The notes under the pieces were generated by a model, which saw only the letters and a list, made by a program, of their open reading frames with translations, ran no database searches and was not told the origin of the DNA. From NCBI RefSeq assembly GCF_034933565.1, contig NZ_JAYFNG010000008.1:1-64000 (forward strand): 64,000 bases of DNA. Direction: 5' to 3'. Position numbers and translations under genes: made by a program. Shown one piece after another: positions 23,990-32,747 of the stretch (within the stretch, counting starts at the first letter, position 1; each line of letters opens with the position of its first letter). This stretch comes from Raineyella sp034933565. GTDB taxonomy: Bacteria > Actinomycetota > Actinomycetes > Propionibacteriales > Propionibacteriaceae.

Positions 23990-26399
23990 TCAGTTCCAGG
24001 CCGATCGTGGCGGCCAGCGCCGCGGCGCTGATGCCGAGCCCCGGCGCGAGCCCCGGTTGGCGATGGTCGCAGGTGAGCCGGGTGGTGTCGTGCACCGGGA
24101 CGGTCAGCATCCCCGCCCGCGAGGTCACGGTGGCCGGGCCGGCGTCGGTCCGGCAGGACCAGCCGGGCAGCGCGGTGGTCAGCACCACCGCCTCGCCGGT
24201 CTGCGGGGTGACCCACTGGGCCGTGACGCTCGACCTGCCGAACCGTACGGTCGGCGCCTGATCCTGTGAAGCGGCGACCGTACGGTCCAGGGCCGTCGGG
24301 TCCAGGCAGCCGAGGTCACCGGGCCGGATGTCGGGGCGGTCGCTGCGGACGATGAGGTCCACCTGCCCGTCCGCCGGGACGGTCCCCAGCGACAGGACCG
24401 TCGGAACGTCCCAGTCCGCGGTCCGGCCCTGCCAGTCGACCGTGCCGCGGGAGGGCCGCTGCTCGGTCCCGGTGAGGAGCTGCAGGGTGCTGCCCGGGGC
24501 GCAGCGGGCGGTCACCTCGACCGCGGTGGGATCGGTGGCGGTGGGATCGGTGGCGCTGATCCGCAGCGGCGGGACGGTGTAGAGCCGGGTGCCGGCCAGG
24601 TCGTCGCGGACGGCCCAGACGGTCCCCTGCGCGGCCGGGTCGGAGGCGACCGGGCCGGGCGGCAGGACGGTGACCGGACGGTTCACCCGGTCCCCGGCGG
24701 TGGAGTGGATGCCGAGCAGGGCGAGCGCCGCCGGGTCGCCGGCGCTGAGCCCGATCCGGCGCCGCCAGTACGGCAGGCCGAGGCCGGACAGCGCCTCGGC
24801 GGTGGCCCGCGGCAGGGTGCTGGAGTAGTAGTCGACGCCGTTGTAGCCGAGCAGGAGGGGATCGTTGTCCGAGCTGCGCGTCACCCGGGTCCGCTCACCG
24901 GCCGGGACCACCGGCACCTCCGCCCTCCGGGCAGCCAGGGCCGCCGCGCTCAGCGTGGTCGGTGCACCGTGGTGTTTGGCCTTGTCCCGATAGGTCGCGC
25001 CGGCGGTGTAGGCGCTCTCCACCAGGACGGTGACGAGCAGGGCCAGGACGATCAGGCGTCGACGTCCCAGCGCGGCCGTGGCGGCGAGCAGGGCAAGGCT
25101 GGCGGCACTGACGGCGAGGGTGAGGGGGGACAGCCGGCCCACCACGAGGGCCCCGAGGACCGCCACCGTCGCGGCGCCGGCGAGCAGCGGGCGCCGGCCG
25201 GGCAGCCCGGTGGCCAGGGCCAGCCACGCGGTGACGACGAGGATGCCCGCGATCACGAACGCCTCGCGGTAGCCGCTGCCGTTCGGCGCGGCGAAGCTGT
25301 GCCAGGCGAGCTGGGTGGCCGGCACCTGCATGCTGACCATCGCGGCGACCGGCAGCACCACCAGGGCGATCCGGGCCCGTACGCCCAACGCGCGCCGCCA
25401 GGGCGCGGCGGCCACCAGCACCAGCGTGCCCAGCCCGGCGAAGATGCCGGCCGACCCGAGCGTCCAGTTGCCGGGGAACAGCCGGGCCACGGTGATGTCC
25501 CAGGGCATCTGGTAGAGGGCGGCGCCCGGCACCGGGGCAGCCGCTGCGACGGCGGCCAGCACCGGCAGGACCAGCCAGCCGGTCATCGCGATGCCGAGGG
25601 CGAAGCCACCGACCACCCGGGCCAGCGCCCCGAGGGCCGCCGACGGCCCCACCCCGTCGATCACCAGCAGGGCGAGGAGCACCAGACCGACCCCGAGGGT
25701 GGCCATCACCGCCGTGTAGTAGTTGGCCGTCCAGAACAGTGCGACGAGCAGCACGGGCACGACGATGCTCCGTCGGCGCACCAGTCGCAGCGCGGCCCAG
25801 AGCAGCACCGGGAAGGCGATCAGGCCGTCCAGCCACGACAGCACCACCATCGCGTCCCCGGCGACCCACCCGCAGGAGGCGTACCCGGCCCCGAGCGCCG
25901 CGGCGATGCCCCAGCTTGCGCGCCGGTGCAGTGAGAACAGCACCAGCGCCATCGCGGCCGCGGCGGTCGCGATCTGCAGTCCGGTGATCAGCTGCACCCC
26001 CACCGTCAGCCGGTCCTCGGGCACCAGGACGAGCAGCAGGTTGAACGGGCTGGCGGCGTACGTGGCGAAGTCGCCGAGGTAGGGCGTGCCGAGCGCGCTG
26101 TGCCAGTTGAGGAGCAGCGAGTCGGGGCCCTGCGGGTGCAGCAGCAGCTCCCGCAGGTAGGCCTTCTGCGGTAGCAGCTGGTTGTACGCGTCGTTCACCG
26201 CCCACGGGCGCCGGCCGAACGGGAACACGCTCGCCATCGCCATCCCCGCGAGCTGCGCGGCGACCGCCAGCACGGCGGCGACCAGCGCGGCGAGCAGCCG
26301 CGTACGCGGCGGGAGGTCGTCGTGTACGGGTGCCTCGAGGAACCGTCCGGGGGCCGTCGCGGTCCGGGAGCCGGTGGACGTGACGGCGGGGGGCTGCAT
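23928..26399 (-). CDS. YfhO-family membrane glycosyltransferase
   Basis: An 823-residue protein with about twelve N-terminal membrane helices, a large extracytoplasmic C-terminal domain and one last helix. The family pattern is clear: NDAYNQLLPQKAYLRELL, LNWHSALGTPYLGDFATY and SPFNLLLVLVPE in the first loop, then NYYTAVMATLG. In Listeria and Bacillus, YfhO transfers the sugar brought across by a CsbB/GtcA pair to teichoic acid, and exactly such a pair lies tail-to-tail with it here. The start is ATG 26399, 7 bases after a TAGCAT box. Gene ends overlap by 62 bp. Confidence 0.85.
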   Translation of the reverse strand: MQPPAVTSTGSRTATAPGRFLEAPVHDDLPPRTRLLAALVAAVLAVAAQLAGMAMASVFPFGRRPWAVNDAYNQLLPQKAYLRELLLHPQGPDSLLLNWHSALGTPYLGDFATYAASPFNLLLVLVPEDRLTVGVQLITGLQIATAAAAMALVLFSLHRRASWGIAAALGAGYASCGWVAGDAMVVLSWLDGLIAFPVLLWAALRLVRRRSIVVPVLLVALFWTANYYTAVMATLGVGLVLLALLVIDGVGPSAALGALARVVGGFALGIAMTGWLVLPVLAAVAAAAPVPGAALYQMPWDITVARLFPGNWTLGSAGIFAGLGTLVLVAAAPWRRALGVRARIALVVLPVAAMVSMQVPATQLAWHSFAAPNGSGYREAFVIAGILVVTAWLALATGLPGRRPLLAGAATVAVLGALVVGRLSPLTLAVSAASLALLAATAALGRRRLIVLALLVTVLVESAYTAGATYRDKAKHHGAPTTLSAAALAARRAEVPVVPAGERTRVTRSSDNDPLLLGYNGVDYYSSTLPRATAEALSGLGLPYWRRRIGLSAGDPAALALLGIHSTAGDRVNRPVTVLPPGPVASDPAAQGTVWAVRDDLAGTRLYTVPPLRISATDPTATDPTAVEVTARCAPGSTLQLLTGTEQRPSRGTVDWQGRTADWDVPTVLSLGTVPADGQVDLIVRSDRPDIRPGDLGCLDPTALDRTVAASQDQAPTVRFGRSSVTAQWVTPQTGEAVVLTTALPGWSCRTDAGPATVTSRAGMLTVPVHDTTRLTCDHRQPGLAPGLGISAAALAATIGLELIRLRRRRQDRRRPGRSAHRS

Positions 26400-26406
26400 G
26401 GGGAGC

Positions 26407-26412
26407 ATGCTA
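26407..26412 (-). promoter_or_regulatory. -10 box TAGCAT of the first YfhO gene
   Basis: TAGCAT on the minus strand precedes ATG 26399 by 7 bases. A second ATG at 26408 overlaps the box and is therefore a poor start. Confidence 0.55.
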
Positions 26413-26522
26413 GGGCACCCCGTCCCCGGCGGCGCCGTGCGGTGACCGGGGCTGCAGCCGGGTGCGGTAGTCTCCGGCCGGGCCGTCGGGTGAGCCGTGA
26501 CGGCACGGCAGAAGGAGTCATC

Positions 26523-27602
26523 ATGGTCGAGCCCCGGCAGCGGGCGGTGCGGGCAGACCGGCCGGGCGCGCGGATCCTCGGCCGGGTGGCCGCGGTGGTG
26601 GCCACCGTCCTGGTCCCGCTGCTCCTGGTCGCCTCCGGCCGCCCGGGCGTCCTCGATCCCGGCCCCCGGCCGGCCGCGTCGGCCCCGGCGCCCGGCCCTT
26701 CCCTGCCGGCGTGCACCGGCGGCGTCCTGCAGGTGGTGGCGCACCAGGACGACGACCTGTTCTTCATGAGCCCCGATCTGCTGGACGACCTGCGCCTGCG
26801 TCCGGACCGGTGCGTCCGTACGATCTACCTCACCGCGGGTGACGCCGGCAAGGGGGCGGACTACTGGCAGGCCCGGGAGGCCGGGATGCAGGCCGCGTAC
26901 GCGAAGGCGGCGCAGGTCGACAACAGCTGGCAGGAGCACACGCTGGTCGTCGGTGGTCACCCGCTGCCGGTGCGCACCCTCGTCGGGCGCCCGTCGGTCT
27001 CCCTGGTCTACCTGCGGCTGCCCGACGGGTTCCCGAGTGGCGACGGCACCGACCGGTACGGTCACCAGAGCCTGATCAGGCTGTTGGCCGGGCGGATCGG
27101 GACGATCACCGCGGTCGACGGCTCGGCCACGTACACCGCGGCCGGACTGCGTGACGAGCTGGTGGCCCTGATGGACGGTGCCGGGCCGGCACTGATCCGG
27201 ACGACCGACTACGTCCATCCCCTCGGCGACGGTGACCACGCCGACCACCATGCGGCGGCCTGGCTCGCCCGTGACGCCAGCCGGCTGGCGCATGTCGACC
27301 ACACGATCCTCAGCTACGAGGGCTACCCGTCGCAGCAGCGGCCGCGCAACATCGCCCGGGACGACGTGCTGCTCAAGAAGGACATCTACGACACGTACCA
27401 GGCGATCGCCCTGCCGGGCGAGCCGATGTGGCGGCCGGGTTTCCTGTACCGGCAGTACGTCGTCGACCGGGCCACCCTCGAGGCGGTGCCGAACGAACCG
27501 CCGTTCCCGACCGCGTCCGCGGGGTCGGCCGTGTCCGCGCGGTCGGCGGTGACGGCCCTGGCCACCGCCCGGCCGTATCGACCCGGCCCCGGCCGGGACT
27601 GA
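26523..27602 (+). CDS. PIG-L/LmbE-type deacetylase, membrane-anchored or secreted
   Basis: A 359-residue protein. An N-terminal hydrophobic segment (about residues 22-42) preceded by arginines serves as signal peptide or anchor. The zinc-deacetylase motif VVAHQDDDLFFMSP (about 72-85) and the second metal site GDHADHHAAAW (about 237) are intact. PIG-L enzymes remove N-acetyl groups from GlcNAc-containing glycans; an external location fits a wall polymer substrate. ATG 26523 has AGAAGGAG upstream, and a TAGTCT near 26468 may be the -10 box. The C-terminus is a low-complexity Ser/Ala stretch. Confidence 0.82.
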   Translation: MVEPRQRAVRADRPGARILGRVAAVVATVLVPLLLVASGRPGVLDPGPRPAASAPAPGPSLPACTGGVLQVVAHQDDDLFFMSPDLLDDLRLRPDRCVRTIYLTAGDAGKGADYWQAREAGMQAAYAKAAQVDNSWQEHTLVVGGHPLPVRTLVGRPSVSLVYLRLPDGFPSGDGTDRYGHQSLIRLLAGRIGTITAVDGSATYTAAGLRDELVALMDGAGPALIRTTDYVHPLGDGDHADHHAAAWLARDASRLAHVDHTILSYEGYPSQQRPRNIARDDVLLKKDIYDTYQAIALPGEPMWRPGFLYRQYVVDRATLEAVPNEPPFPTASAGSAVSARSAVTALATARPYRPGPGRD

Positions 27603-27756
27603 CCCCGCCGGGGGAGGTTCCTGTCAGGGACGGTTTCCGCCCGGGCGTTTTTCTGTCCGGCAGCGCTGTCCGGCCGCGCTTCTGTCCGGGCGAGGATCGG
27701 CCGTGTCACGGACCGCATCCCCGGTGGGACCGGACATGAAGCCGCGCGCCGACAAT

Positions 27757-27779
27757 GAGAGAGTGTCACCGACTCTGTC
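27757..27779. promoter_or_regulatory. Imperfect palindrome upstream of the GT-C gene
   Basis: GAGAGAGT (27757-27764) and ACTCTGTC (27772-27779) are inverted with 7 of 8 matches around a 7-base spacer. It lies about 65 bp before ATG 27844 and could be an operator; no matching copy was noticed elsewhere in the window. Confidence 0.25.
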
Positions 27780-27843
27780 GGGGCACGGTCGCCCGGGCGG
27801 GATCGAGGTGACGCGATCGGGTCGACGGACAGATGAGGTGGGG

Positions 27844-29319
27844 ATGAGTGACGACGGGGCGAGCCGGCAGGTCGCGGCGAGCGGCCGAGGGACCGCGACG
27901 ATCCGGCGATCGTGGGAAGCGATGGGCGCGGACGGCTGGTCACGTGCGGCGGCGGTGACGATCGCCGTCCTCATCGTCCTGCTCGCGGTGGCGCTCCGCT
28001 GGAGCCTGCGGTCCTTCGTGTCCCGGGACATGAGCAACTTCGTCGTGCCGTGGTACGACTACCTGCGCCAGCACGGGATCTCCGCGTTCGGACAGGGTTT
28101 CACCAACTACAGCTTTCCGTATCCGTTCCTGCTCTACATCGTCTCGCGCTTCCCGCTGTCGGCCGTGACGGGCATCAAGGTCATCTCCGCCGTCTTCGAC
28201 CTGCTCCTGGCGGGCGTCGCGGCCCTCCTGGTGCGGCAGCTGACCGGCTCGGCCGCTCGGGGTGCGGCTGCTGGGCTGGCGATGCTGTTCCTGCCGACCG
28301 TGCTGTTGAACTCCGCCGTCTGGGGGCAGTGCGACTCCATCTACACGACCTTCGGGCTGGCAGCGGTCTACCTCGGCCTGCGCGGCCGGGGGAATGTCGC
28401 GTGGGCCCTGATGGGGGTCGCCCTGGCCTTCAAGCTGCAGGCGATCTTCTTCCTGCCCGTGCTCGTTCTGCTGTGGCTGCGCAGGAGGACCGCGTGGTAC
28501 GCGCCGGCGTTCGCGGCGCTGGCCTGGCTGGTGTTGTCCGTGCCGCCGGTCTTCTTCGGCCGTTCACCCGGGGAGACACTGGGCGTCTACCTCAGCCAGG
28601 CCGACTACTACCAGTGGTTGGCGGCCGGGCTCCCGAACCTGTACGCCTGGATCCCCGGGGCCGACTTCGCGATGTTCAAGACGGCCGGGAACTTCTTCTC
28701 CCTGGCCCTCATGGGGCTCCTGCTGCTGGTGGCTCTGCTCGCACCCGGCCAGGACGCCAAGGGCGTGGTCCTCTTCGGCGCGGTCGCAGCGGCGACCGCG
28801 GTGTACACCATCCCCCAGATGCACGAGCGCTACACGTTCGTCTACGAAGTGCTGGTCCTGATCCTGGTGATGGTCGTGCCCAGGCACCTGTGGCTCCTGG
28901 GCACCTCCCAGGCCGCCGCGCTGTACGGCTACTCCGGCTTCCTGATGGACCGGGCACTCGTGCCCGAGTGGGTCGCTGCCCTCCTCCTCGGGGCCACCGT
29001 CGTCGGGCTGCTCACGATCTGGGTGCTCTCCCTCGGACACCGGTCGGTCGGCGCGGGCATCGGCCGGGGAGCGACCCGGCCGGCGGCCGACGGGCCGGCG
29101 CCGTCGCGCATCGGGTCCGCGCCGTCCCGCGAGCAGCGGTACAGGGCGGCGCGGCTTGCTGTGGACCAGTCGGGTGACGGCACTCCGGGTGACGGCGCTC
29201 GGGGTGGGGGCACTTCGGATGACGGAACTGCCGGGCGAGGGCCGGGAGATCGTCCTGTCGCGCCCGACGGGATGAGAGGATCGACTGTGGCCGGACGCGA
29301 TGCCGGAGGAGTGGCATGA
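27844..29319 (+). CDS. GT-C/GT87-like integral membrane glycosyltransferase
   Basis: A protein of 491 residues with about ten membrane helices. The first outer loop carries RDMSNFVVPWYDYL with an acidic residue in the position of the GT-C catalytic Asp. SAVWGQCDSIYTTF near residue 157 matches the W-G-Q-x-D segment of mannosyltransferase-like GT-C proteins, and QMHERY near 325 is also shared. Such enzymes transfer from polyprenyl-phosphate sugars outside the cell. The last about 90 residues are Gly/Asp-rich repeats. The start at ATG 27844 has GAGGTGGGG upstream. The stop overlaps the following GT2 as ATGA. Confidence 0.72.
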   Translation: MSDDGASRQVAASGRGTATIRRSWEAMGADGWSRAAAVTIAVLIVLLAVALRWSLRSFVSRDMSNFVVPWYDYLRQHGISAFGQGFTNYSFPYPFLLYIVSRFPLSAVTGIKVISAVFDLLLAGVAALLVRQLTGSAARGAAAGLAMLFLPTVLLNSAVWGQCDSIYTTFGLAAVYLGLRGRGNVAWALMGVALAFKLQAIFFLPVLVLLWLRRRTAWYAPAFAALAWLVLSVPPVFFGRSPGETLGVYLSQADYYQWLAAGLPNLYAWIPGADFAMFKTAGNFFSLALMGLLLLVALLAPGQDAKGVVLFGAVAAATAVYTIPQMHERYTFVYEVLVLILVMVVPRHLWLLGTSQAAALYGYSGFLMDRALVPEWVAALLLGATVVGLLTIWVLSLGHRSVGAGIGRGATRPAADGPAPSRIGSAPSREQRYRAARLAVDQSGDGTPGDGARGGGTSDDGTAGRGPGDRPVAPDGMRGSTVAGRDAGGVA

Positions 29320-30323
29320 AACTGATCTCGTACGTCTTCCCCATCTACAACGAGGAGGGGAACATCGACCTGCTCTACACGACCATGAGCGGGTTGGTGG
29401 AGCAGCTCGACTATCGGTGTGAGTTCATCTTCGTCAACGACGGCAGCCGTGACGGGTCCCTGGCCAAGCTGACCGGCCTCGCCCAGCGGGACCCGCGGGT
29501 CCGGGTGGTCGATTTCGCCAGGAACTTCGGCCACCAGATCGCCGTCACCGCCGGGATCGACGTGGCCGTCGGGGACGCGGTCATCATCATGGACTCCGAC
29601 CTGCAGGATCCGCCTGAGGTCAGTCTCGAACTGATCCGGGAGTGGGAGCAGGGCTGGGACGTGGTCTATGCCCAGCGGCGCAGCCGCCGGGACACGGTCT
29701 TCAAGCGCCTCACCGCGGCGGCGTTCTACCGCATCCTGAACTCGCTGTCCGAGATCGAGATCCCGAAGGACACCGGTGATTTCCGGCTCATCGATGCCAA
29801 GGTCGCCCACCAGCTGCGCCAGTACCGGGAGCACGATCGGTTCCTCCGCGGGATGGTCGCGGAGATCGGCTTCAAGCAGAAGCCCGTGCTCTTCGACCGG
29901 CACGAGCGCCACGCCGGCGAGACCGGCTACCCCCTGAAGAAGATGCTCCGGTTCGCCGCCGACGGGATCATGGGCTTCTCCAGCAAGCCGCTGCAGCTGA
30001 TCTCGCGGGTCGGGTGGGGCATGGCGGCCCTCGCCCTCCTCGGCATCGTCTACGCCATCGTGCGCAAGCTGGTGTTCCCCGAGGAAGTGGTCTCGGGCTG
30101 GACGTTCACCATCATCGCGATCCTCTTCGTGGGTGGTGTCCAGACACTGATGATCGGCATCATCGGGTCGTACGTGGGGCGGATCTACACTCAGGTGAAG
30201 GCTCGGCCGCTGTACGGTGTCCAGGCGACGTACGGTGTCCCAGCGCGTACGGTCGCCCCGACCGGCTACGAGGACAACGCCGCCGACACGGTCCGACCCG
30301 CTGTCCCCGGGGACATCACTTGA
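29316..30323 (+). CDS. GT2 polyprenyl-phosphate glycosyltransferase (GtrB/CsbB type), second copy
   Basis: A 335-residue homologue of the 22509 gene. Motifs are YVFPIYNEEGNIDLLY, FVNDGSRDGSLA, FARNFGHQIAVTAGI and IMDSDLQDPPE. Two C-terminal helices and the GIIGSYVGRIYTQVKARP end follow. It would make a polyprenyl-phosphate sugar. The start overlaps the stop of the GT-C gene (ATGA), and a GtrA gene follows after a 167-bp repeat-containing gap, so this is the second complete set. It is more like DPMS/PglZ-region enzymes than the first copy and the sugar may differ. Confidence 0.9.
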   Translation: MKLISYVFPIYNEEGNIDLLYTTMSGLVEQLDYRCEFIFVNDGSRDGSLAKLTGLAQRDPRVRVVDFARNFGHQIAVTAGIDVAVGDAVIIMDSDLQDPPEVSLELIREWEQGWDVVYAQRRSRRDTVFKRLTAAAFYRILNSLSEIEIPKDTGDFRLIDAKVAHQLRQYREHDRFLRGMVAEIGFKQKPVLFDRHERHAGETGYPLKKMLRFAADGIMGFSSKPLQLISRVGWGMAALALLGIVYAIVRKLVFPEEVVSGWTFTIIAILFVGGVQTLMIGIIGSYVGRIYTQVKARPLYGVQATYGVPARTVAPTGYEDNAADTVRPAVPGDIT

Positions 30324-30440
30324 GACAGTGGCGTCGCCCGAGGTCGCAGTCTCCCGAGGCAGTAGCGTCCGGTGAGGCGGTGGCGTCCGTTGACGTAGTG
30401 GCGTCGCCCGGGACGGTGGTGTCGCGCGAGGCAGCGGAGG
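30324..30440 (+). repeat. Degenerate tandem repeat between GT2 and GtrA
   Basis: About six imperfect units of 17-20 bp built on GAGGCAGTGGCGTC follow the GT2 stop directly. The frame of the downstream GtrA gene stays open through it and reads EAVASG-like repeats, but with no start signal. It is probably non-coding expansion. Confidence 0.6.
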
Positions 30441-30490
30441 TCGGGCGGAGGGTTCACCGCGGGATCCTTCCGGAAGGAGATGGCCCGAGT

Positions 30491-31108
30491 ATGAAATCCC
30501 TGCTCGTCAGACTGTGGCCGCTGGTCAAGTTCTCCATGGTCGGCGTGGTCAACACTCTGGTGTCGTACGCCGTCTATCTGGTGCTGCGGCTGGTGATGCC
30601 GTACATGGTCGCCTTCGTCCTGGGCTGGGTCGTCGGGGTGATCGTGTCGTTCCTGCTCAACTGCCGGTTCACCTACCGGGTACGGCCGACCTGGCGAGGC
30701 TTCGTGCTGTTCCCCCTGTCCAGCGTCCCCAACATCGTGCTGTCCTCGGCCGGAGTGCTGCTGATGGTCGAGGTGTTCGGCTGGGACCAACGGATCGCTC
30801 CTCTCATCGCGACCGTTCTGGCGGTCCCGGTGAGCTACGGCATCGCCAGGACGATCCTGCTCGGCCCGGCCCGACGGGTCGAAGCGGCCGCCGAGGCCGC
30901 GATCGAGTCGGGTGAGCATCTGCCCGCGCAGCACCACTCCCAGGATCGGTCCCAGAGCACGGTTTCCCAGCGGACGGTCCCCCGGGTCCCCCGAAGCGCC
31001 CAGGGCGCGGGCCGCCGGGACCCGGTCCCGGGGGAGGGCCACGACACGCCGCGGCCGGGTCACGTCATACGGGACAGCGAAGGAGCCACGGACGATGTCG
31101 ATCACTGA
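30491..31108 (+). CDS. GtrA-family membrane protein with long hydrophilic tail
   Basis: A 205-residue protein. Residues 1-120 are a standard four-helix GtrA domain (VKFSMVGVVNTLVSYAVYL, LLNCRFTYRVRP), very similar to the copy at 23513. The extra about 85 residues are a Ser/Arg/Pro/Glu-rich tail not needed for the fold. ATG 30491 has GGAAGGAG upstream. The gene overlaps the next one by 14 bp. The likely role is flipping of the polyprenyl-phosphate sugar made by the preceding GT2. Confidence 0.88.
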   Translation: MKSLLVRLWPLVKFSMVGVVNTLVSYAVYLVLRLVMPYMVAFVLGWVVGVIVSFLLNCRFTYRVRPTWRGFVLFPLSSVPNIVLSSAGVLLMVEVFGWDQRIAPLIATVLAVPVSYGIARTILLGPARRVEAAAEAAIESGEHLPAQHHSQDRSQSTVSQRTVPRVPRSAQGAGRRDPVPGEGHDTPRPGHVIRDSEGATDDVDH

Positions 31109-32747
31109 CCCCGCCGGGGCCCGCACCGACGTCGCCGCGGCACCCACCGACCCCGCGGGGGCGCGCCGCTTCCGTCCGCTCCGCCAGATCACCGGCGCGG
31201 TCATCCTCGTCCTCGTGGTGCTCGTCGTGCTGCGCCCGCGGATGCCGGTGAACGCCTATTCCCCGCTGGCGGCCGGGCTCATCTTCGGGCTGGCGCTCCT
31301 GCTCTGGGTGCTGGTCGGGGACCGGCTGACGTCCCTGGCACGACGGTTGCTGCCCACCGACCGGATCGTCGCGGCCGTCGCGGCGGCGCTGGTGCTCCTC
31401 AACGGTCTGATCGCCGGCGGCGTCGGCTACCTCGGTGCCTACAAGGTGGGATGGGACGCGTCGGTCTTCCCGTTCGTCGCCGGGCTTCCCATTCCGGAGT
31501 GGCCCCCGTGGTACGTGGAGTACTTCTCGCGCTATCCGAACAACCACGCCATGCTCGGCCTCGCCGATGTGGCCGCCGCCTCGGCCCGCATCGGCCTGGG
31601 CTACGTGTCGTTCATGGCGCTGTACGCCGGCGTCGCCGCCGCGCTGACCGCCCTGGCGCTGTATCGCGTGGTCGTGATCGCCCGTGGTGGCCGCCCGGGG
31701 ATCGCGGCGCTGGCCGTCCTGGTCATCCTGGTGTCCCTGTCGCCCTGGATGGGCGTCGCCTACACGGACATGGTCGGGGTGTGGGTGCCCATCACGGCCG
31801 TCTGGTGTCTCGTCTCCGGCCTTTCGCGTCCCCCGGTGCCCGGCCTCCTGCTGGAGCTGCTGGCCGGCGTGCTCCTCGGCATGGGCTACCTGATCAAGAC
31901 CACGCCGATCGTCGGGGTCGTCGCGGGCGTCCTGACCCTCGGGCTCCTCGCCCTGGAACGCGGGAGCCGGGGCCGCCGCCGGCAGCTGCTGCTCGCCGTG
32001 GCTGCGCTGCTCGTGGGCACGGCCGTCGGCCTGGTCGGGCTGCGCGCGGTGGTCGCGCGGACCGTCCCGATGCCCGTGCTCGATCGGACCGTCCAGGCCT
32101 CGCCGTGGACCTATGTCGCGGCCGGGATCCACACGACGTACTACCCGGACGGCGAGCGGGTGTTCGCCTACGGCGGCTACAACGGTGACCTGGACCTCGA
32201 GACCTGGAACAAGCCGAAGGCGGAGCAGGACGAACTCAGCCGGATCGAGATCGGGCGCGACCTGGAGCGCCGCGGCGTCCTCGGCACGATCATGTTCGAG
32301 GTGGACAAGTTCGTCTTCAACAACGGCGACGGGATGTTCTGGGCGTACGGCGAGGGGAGTGACCTGCAGGCCCCTCGGCTGCACACCGGGCCACTGGCCG
32401 ATGCACTGGCCGCGGTGAACGGCCCCGACGGGGGCCACTACCACGGGCGGGTGCTGCTGACCCAGGTGCTGTGGCTGGCGGTCCTGGCCGCTGCCGGTGC
32501 CGGGCTGGTGGGGCTGCGCCGGACCCTGTCACCGCAGACCGGTGTGGCCGTCGACCTGATGATCTGGAACATGATCGGGATCGCAGCGTTCATGCTGCTG
32601 TTCCAGGGACGGTCCCGCTACCTCTTCGGCCACGTACCGGTGATGATCGGCCTCGCGATGAGCGTGGTGCCGATCCTCCGGTGGCCGGGAGCCCGATCCC
32701 GTCCGGTCGACCGGGAGGCGAGCCGCCCGGGGCAACGTGACGAGTGA
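31095..32747 (+). CDS. GT-C-type membrane glycosyltransferase
   Basis: A 550-residue protein with about ten membrane helices. The loop after the third helix reads GWDASVFPFVAGLP and then SRYPNNHAMLGLADV; the Y-P-N-N segment is typical of GT39/PMT-related GT-C enzymes. A long extracytoplasmic loop (about residues 325-450) includes GIHTTYYPDGERVFAYGGYNG. It starts at ATG 31095 within the end of GtrA, with AAGGAG upstream. It lies between GtrA and YfhO and is presumably one of the transferases using the flipped sugar. Confidence 0.7.
   Translation: MSITDPAGARTDVAAAPTDPAGARRFRPLRQITGAVILVLVVLVVLRPRMPVNAYSPLAAGLIFGLALLLWVLVGDRLTSLARRLLPTDRIVAAVAAALVLLNGLIAGGVGYLGAYKVGWDASVFPFVAGLPIPEWPPWYVEYFSRYPNNHAMLGLADVAAASARIGLGYVSFMALYAGVAAALTALALYRVVVIARGGRPGIAALAVLVILVSLSPWMGVAYTDMVGVWVPITAVWCLVSGLSRPPVPGLLLELLAGVLLGMGYLIKTTPIVGVVAGVLTLGLLALERGSRGRRRQLLLAVAALLVGTAVGLVGLRAVVARTVPMPVLDRTVQASPWTYVAAGIHTTYYPDGERVFAYGGYNGDLDLETWNKPKAEQDELSRIEIGRDLERRGVLGTIMFEVDKFVFNNGDGMFWAYGEGSDLQAPRLHTGPLADALAAVNGPDGGHYHGRVLLTQVLWLAVLAAAGAGLVGLRRTLSPQTGVAVDLMIWNMIGIAAFMLLFQGRSRYLFGHVPVMIGLAMSVVPILRWPGARSRPVDREASRPGQRDE

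Noticed and set aside
30324..30490. N-terminal extension of GtrA through the repeat
   Set aside because: The GtrA domain starts at ATG 30491 with a good ribosome site; the upstream frame has no start signal and is repeat-derived.
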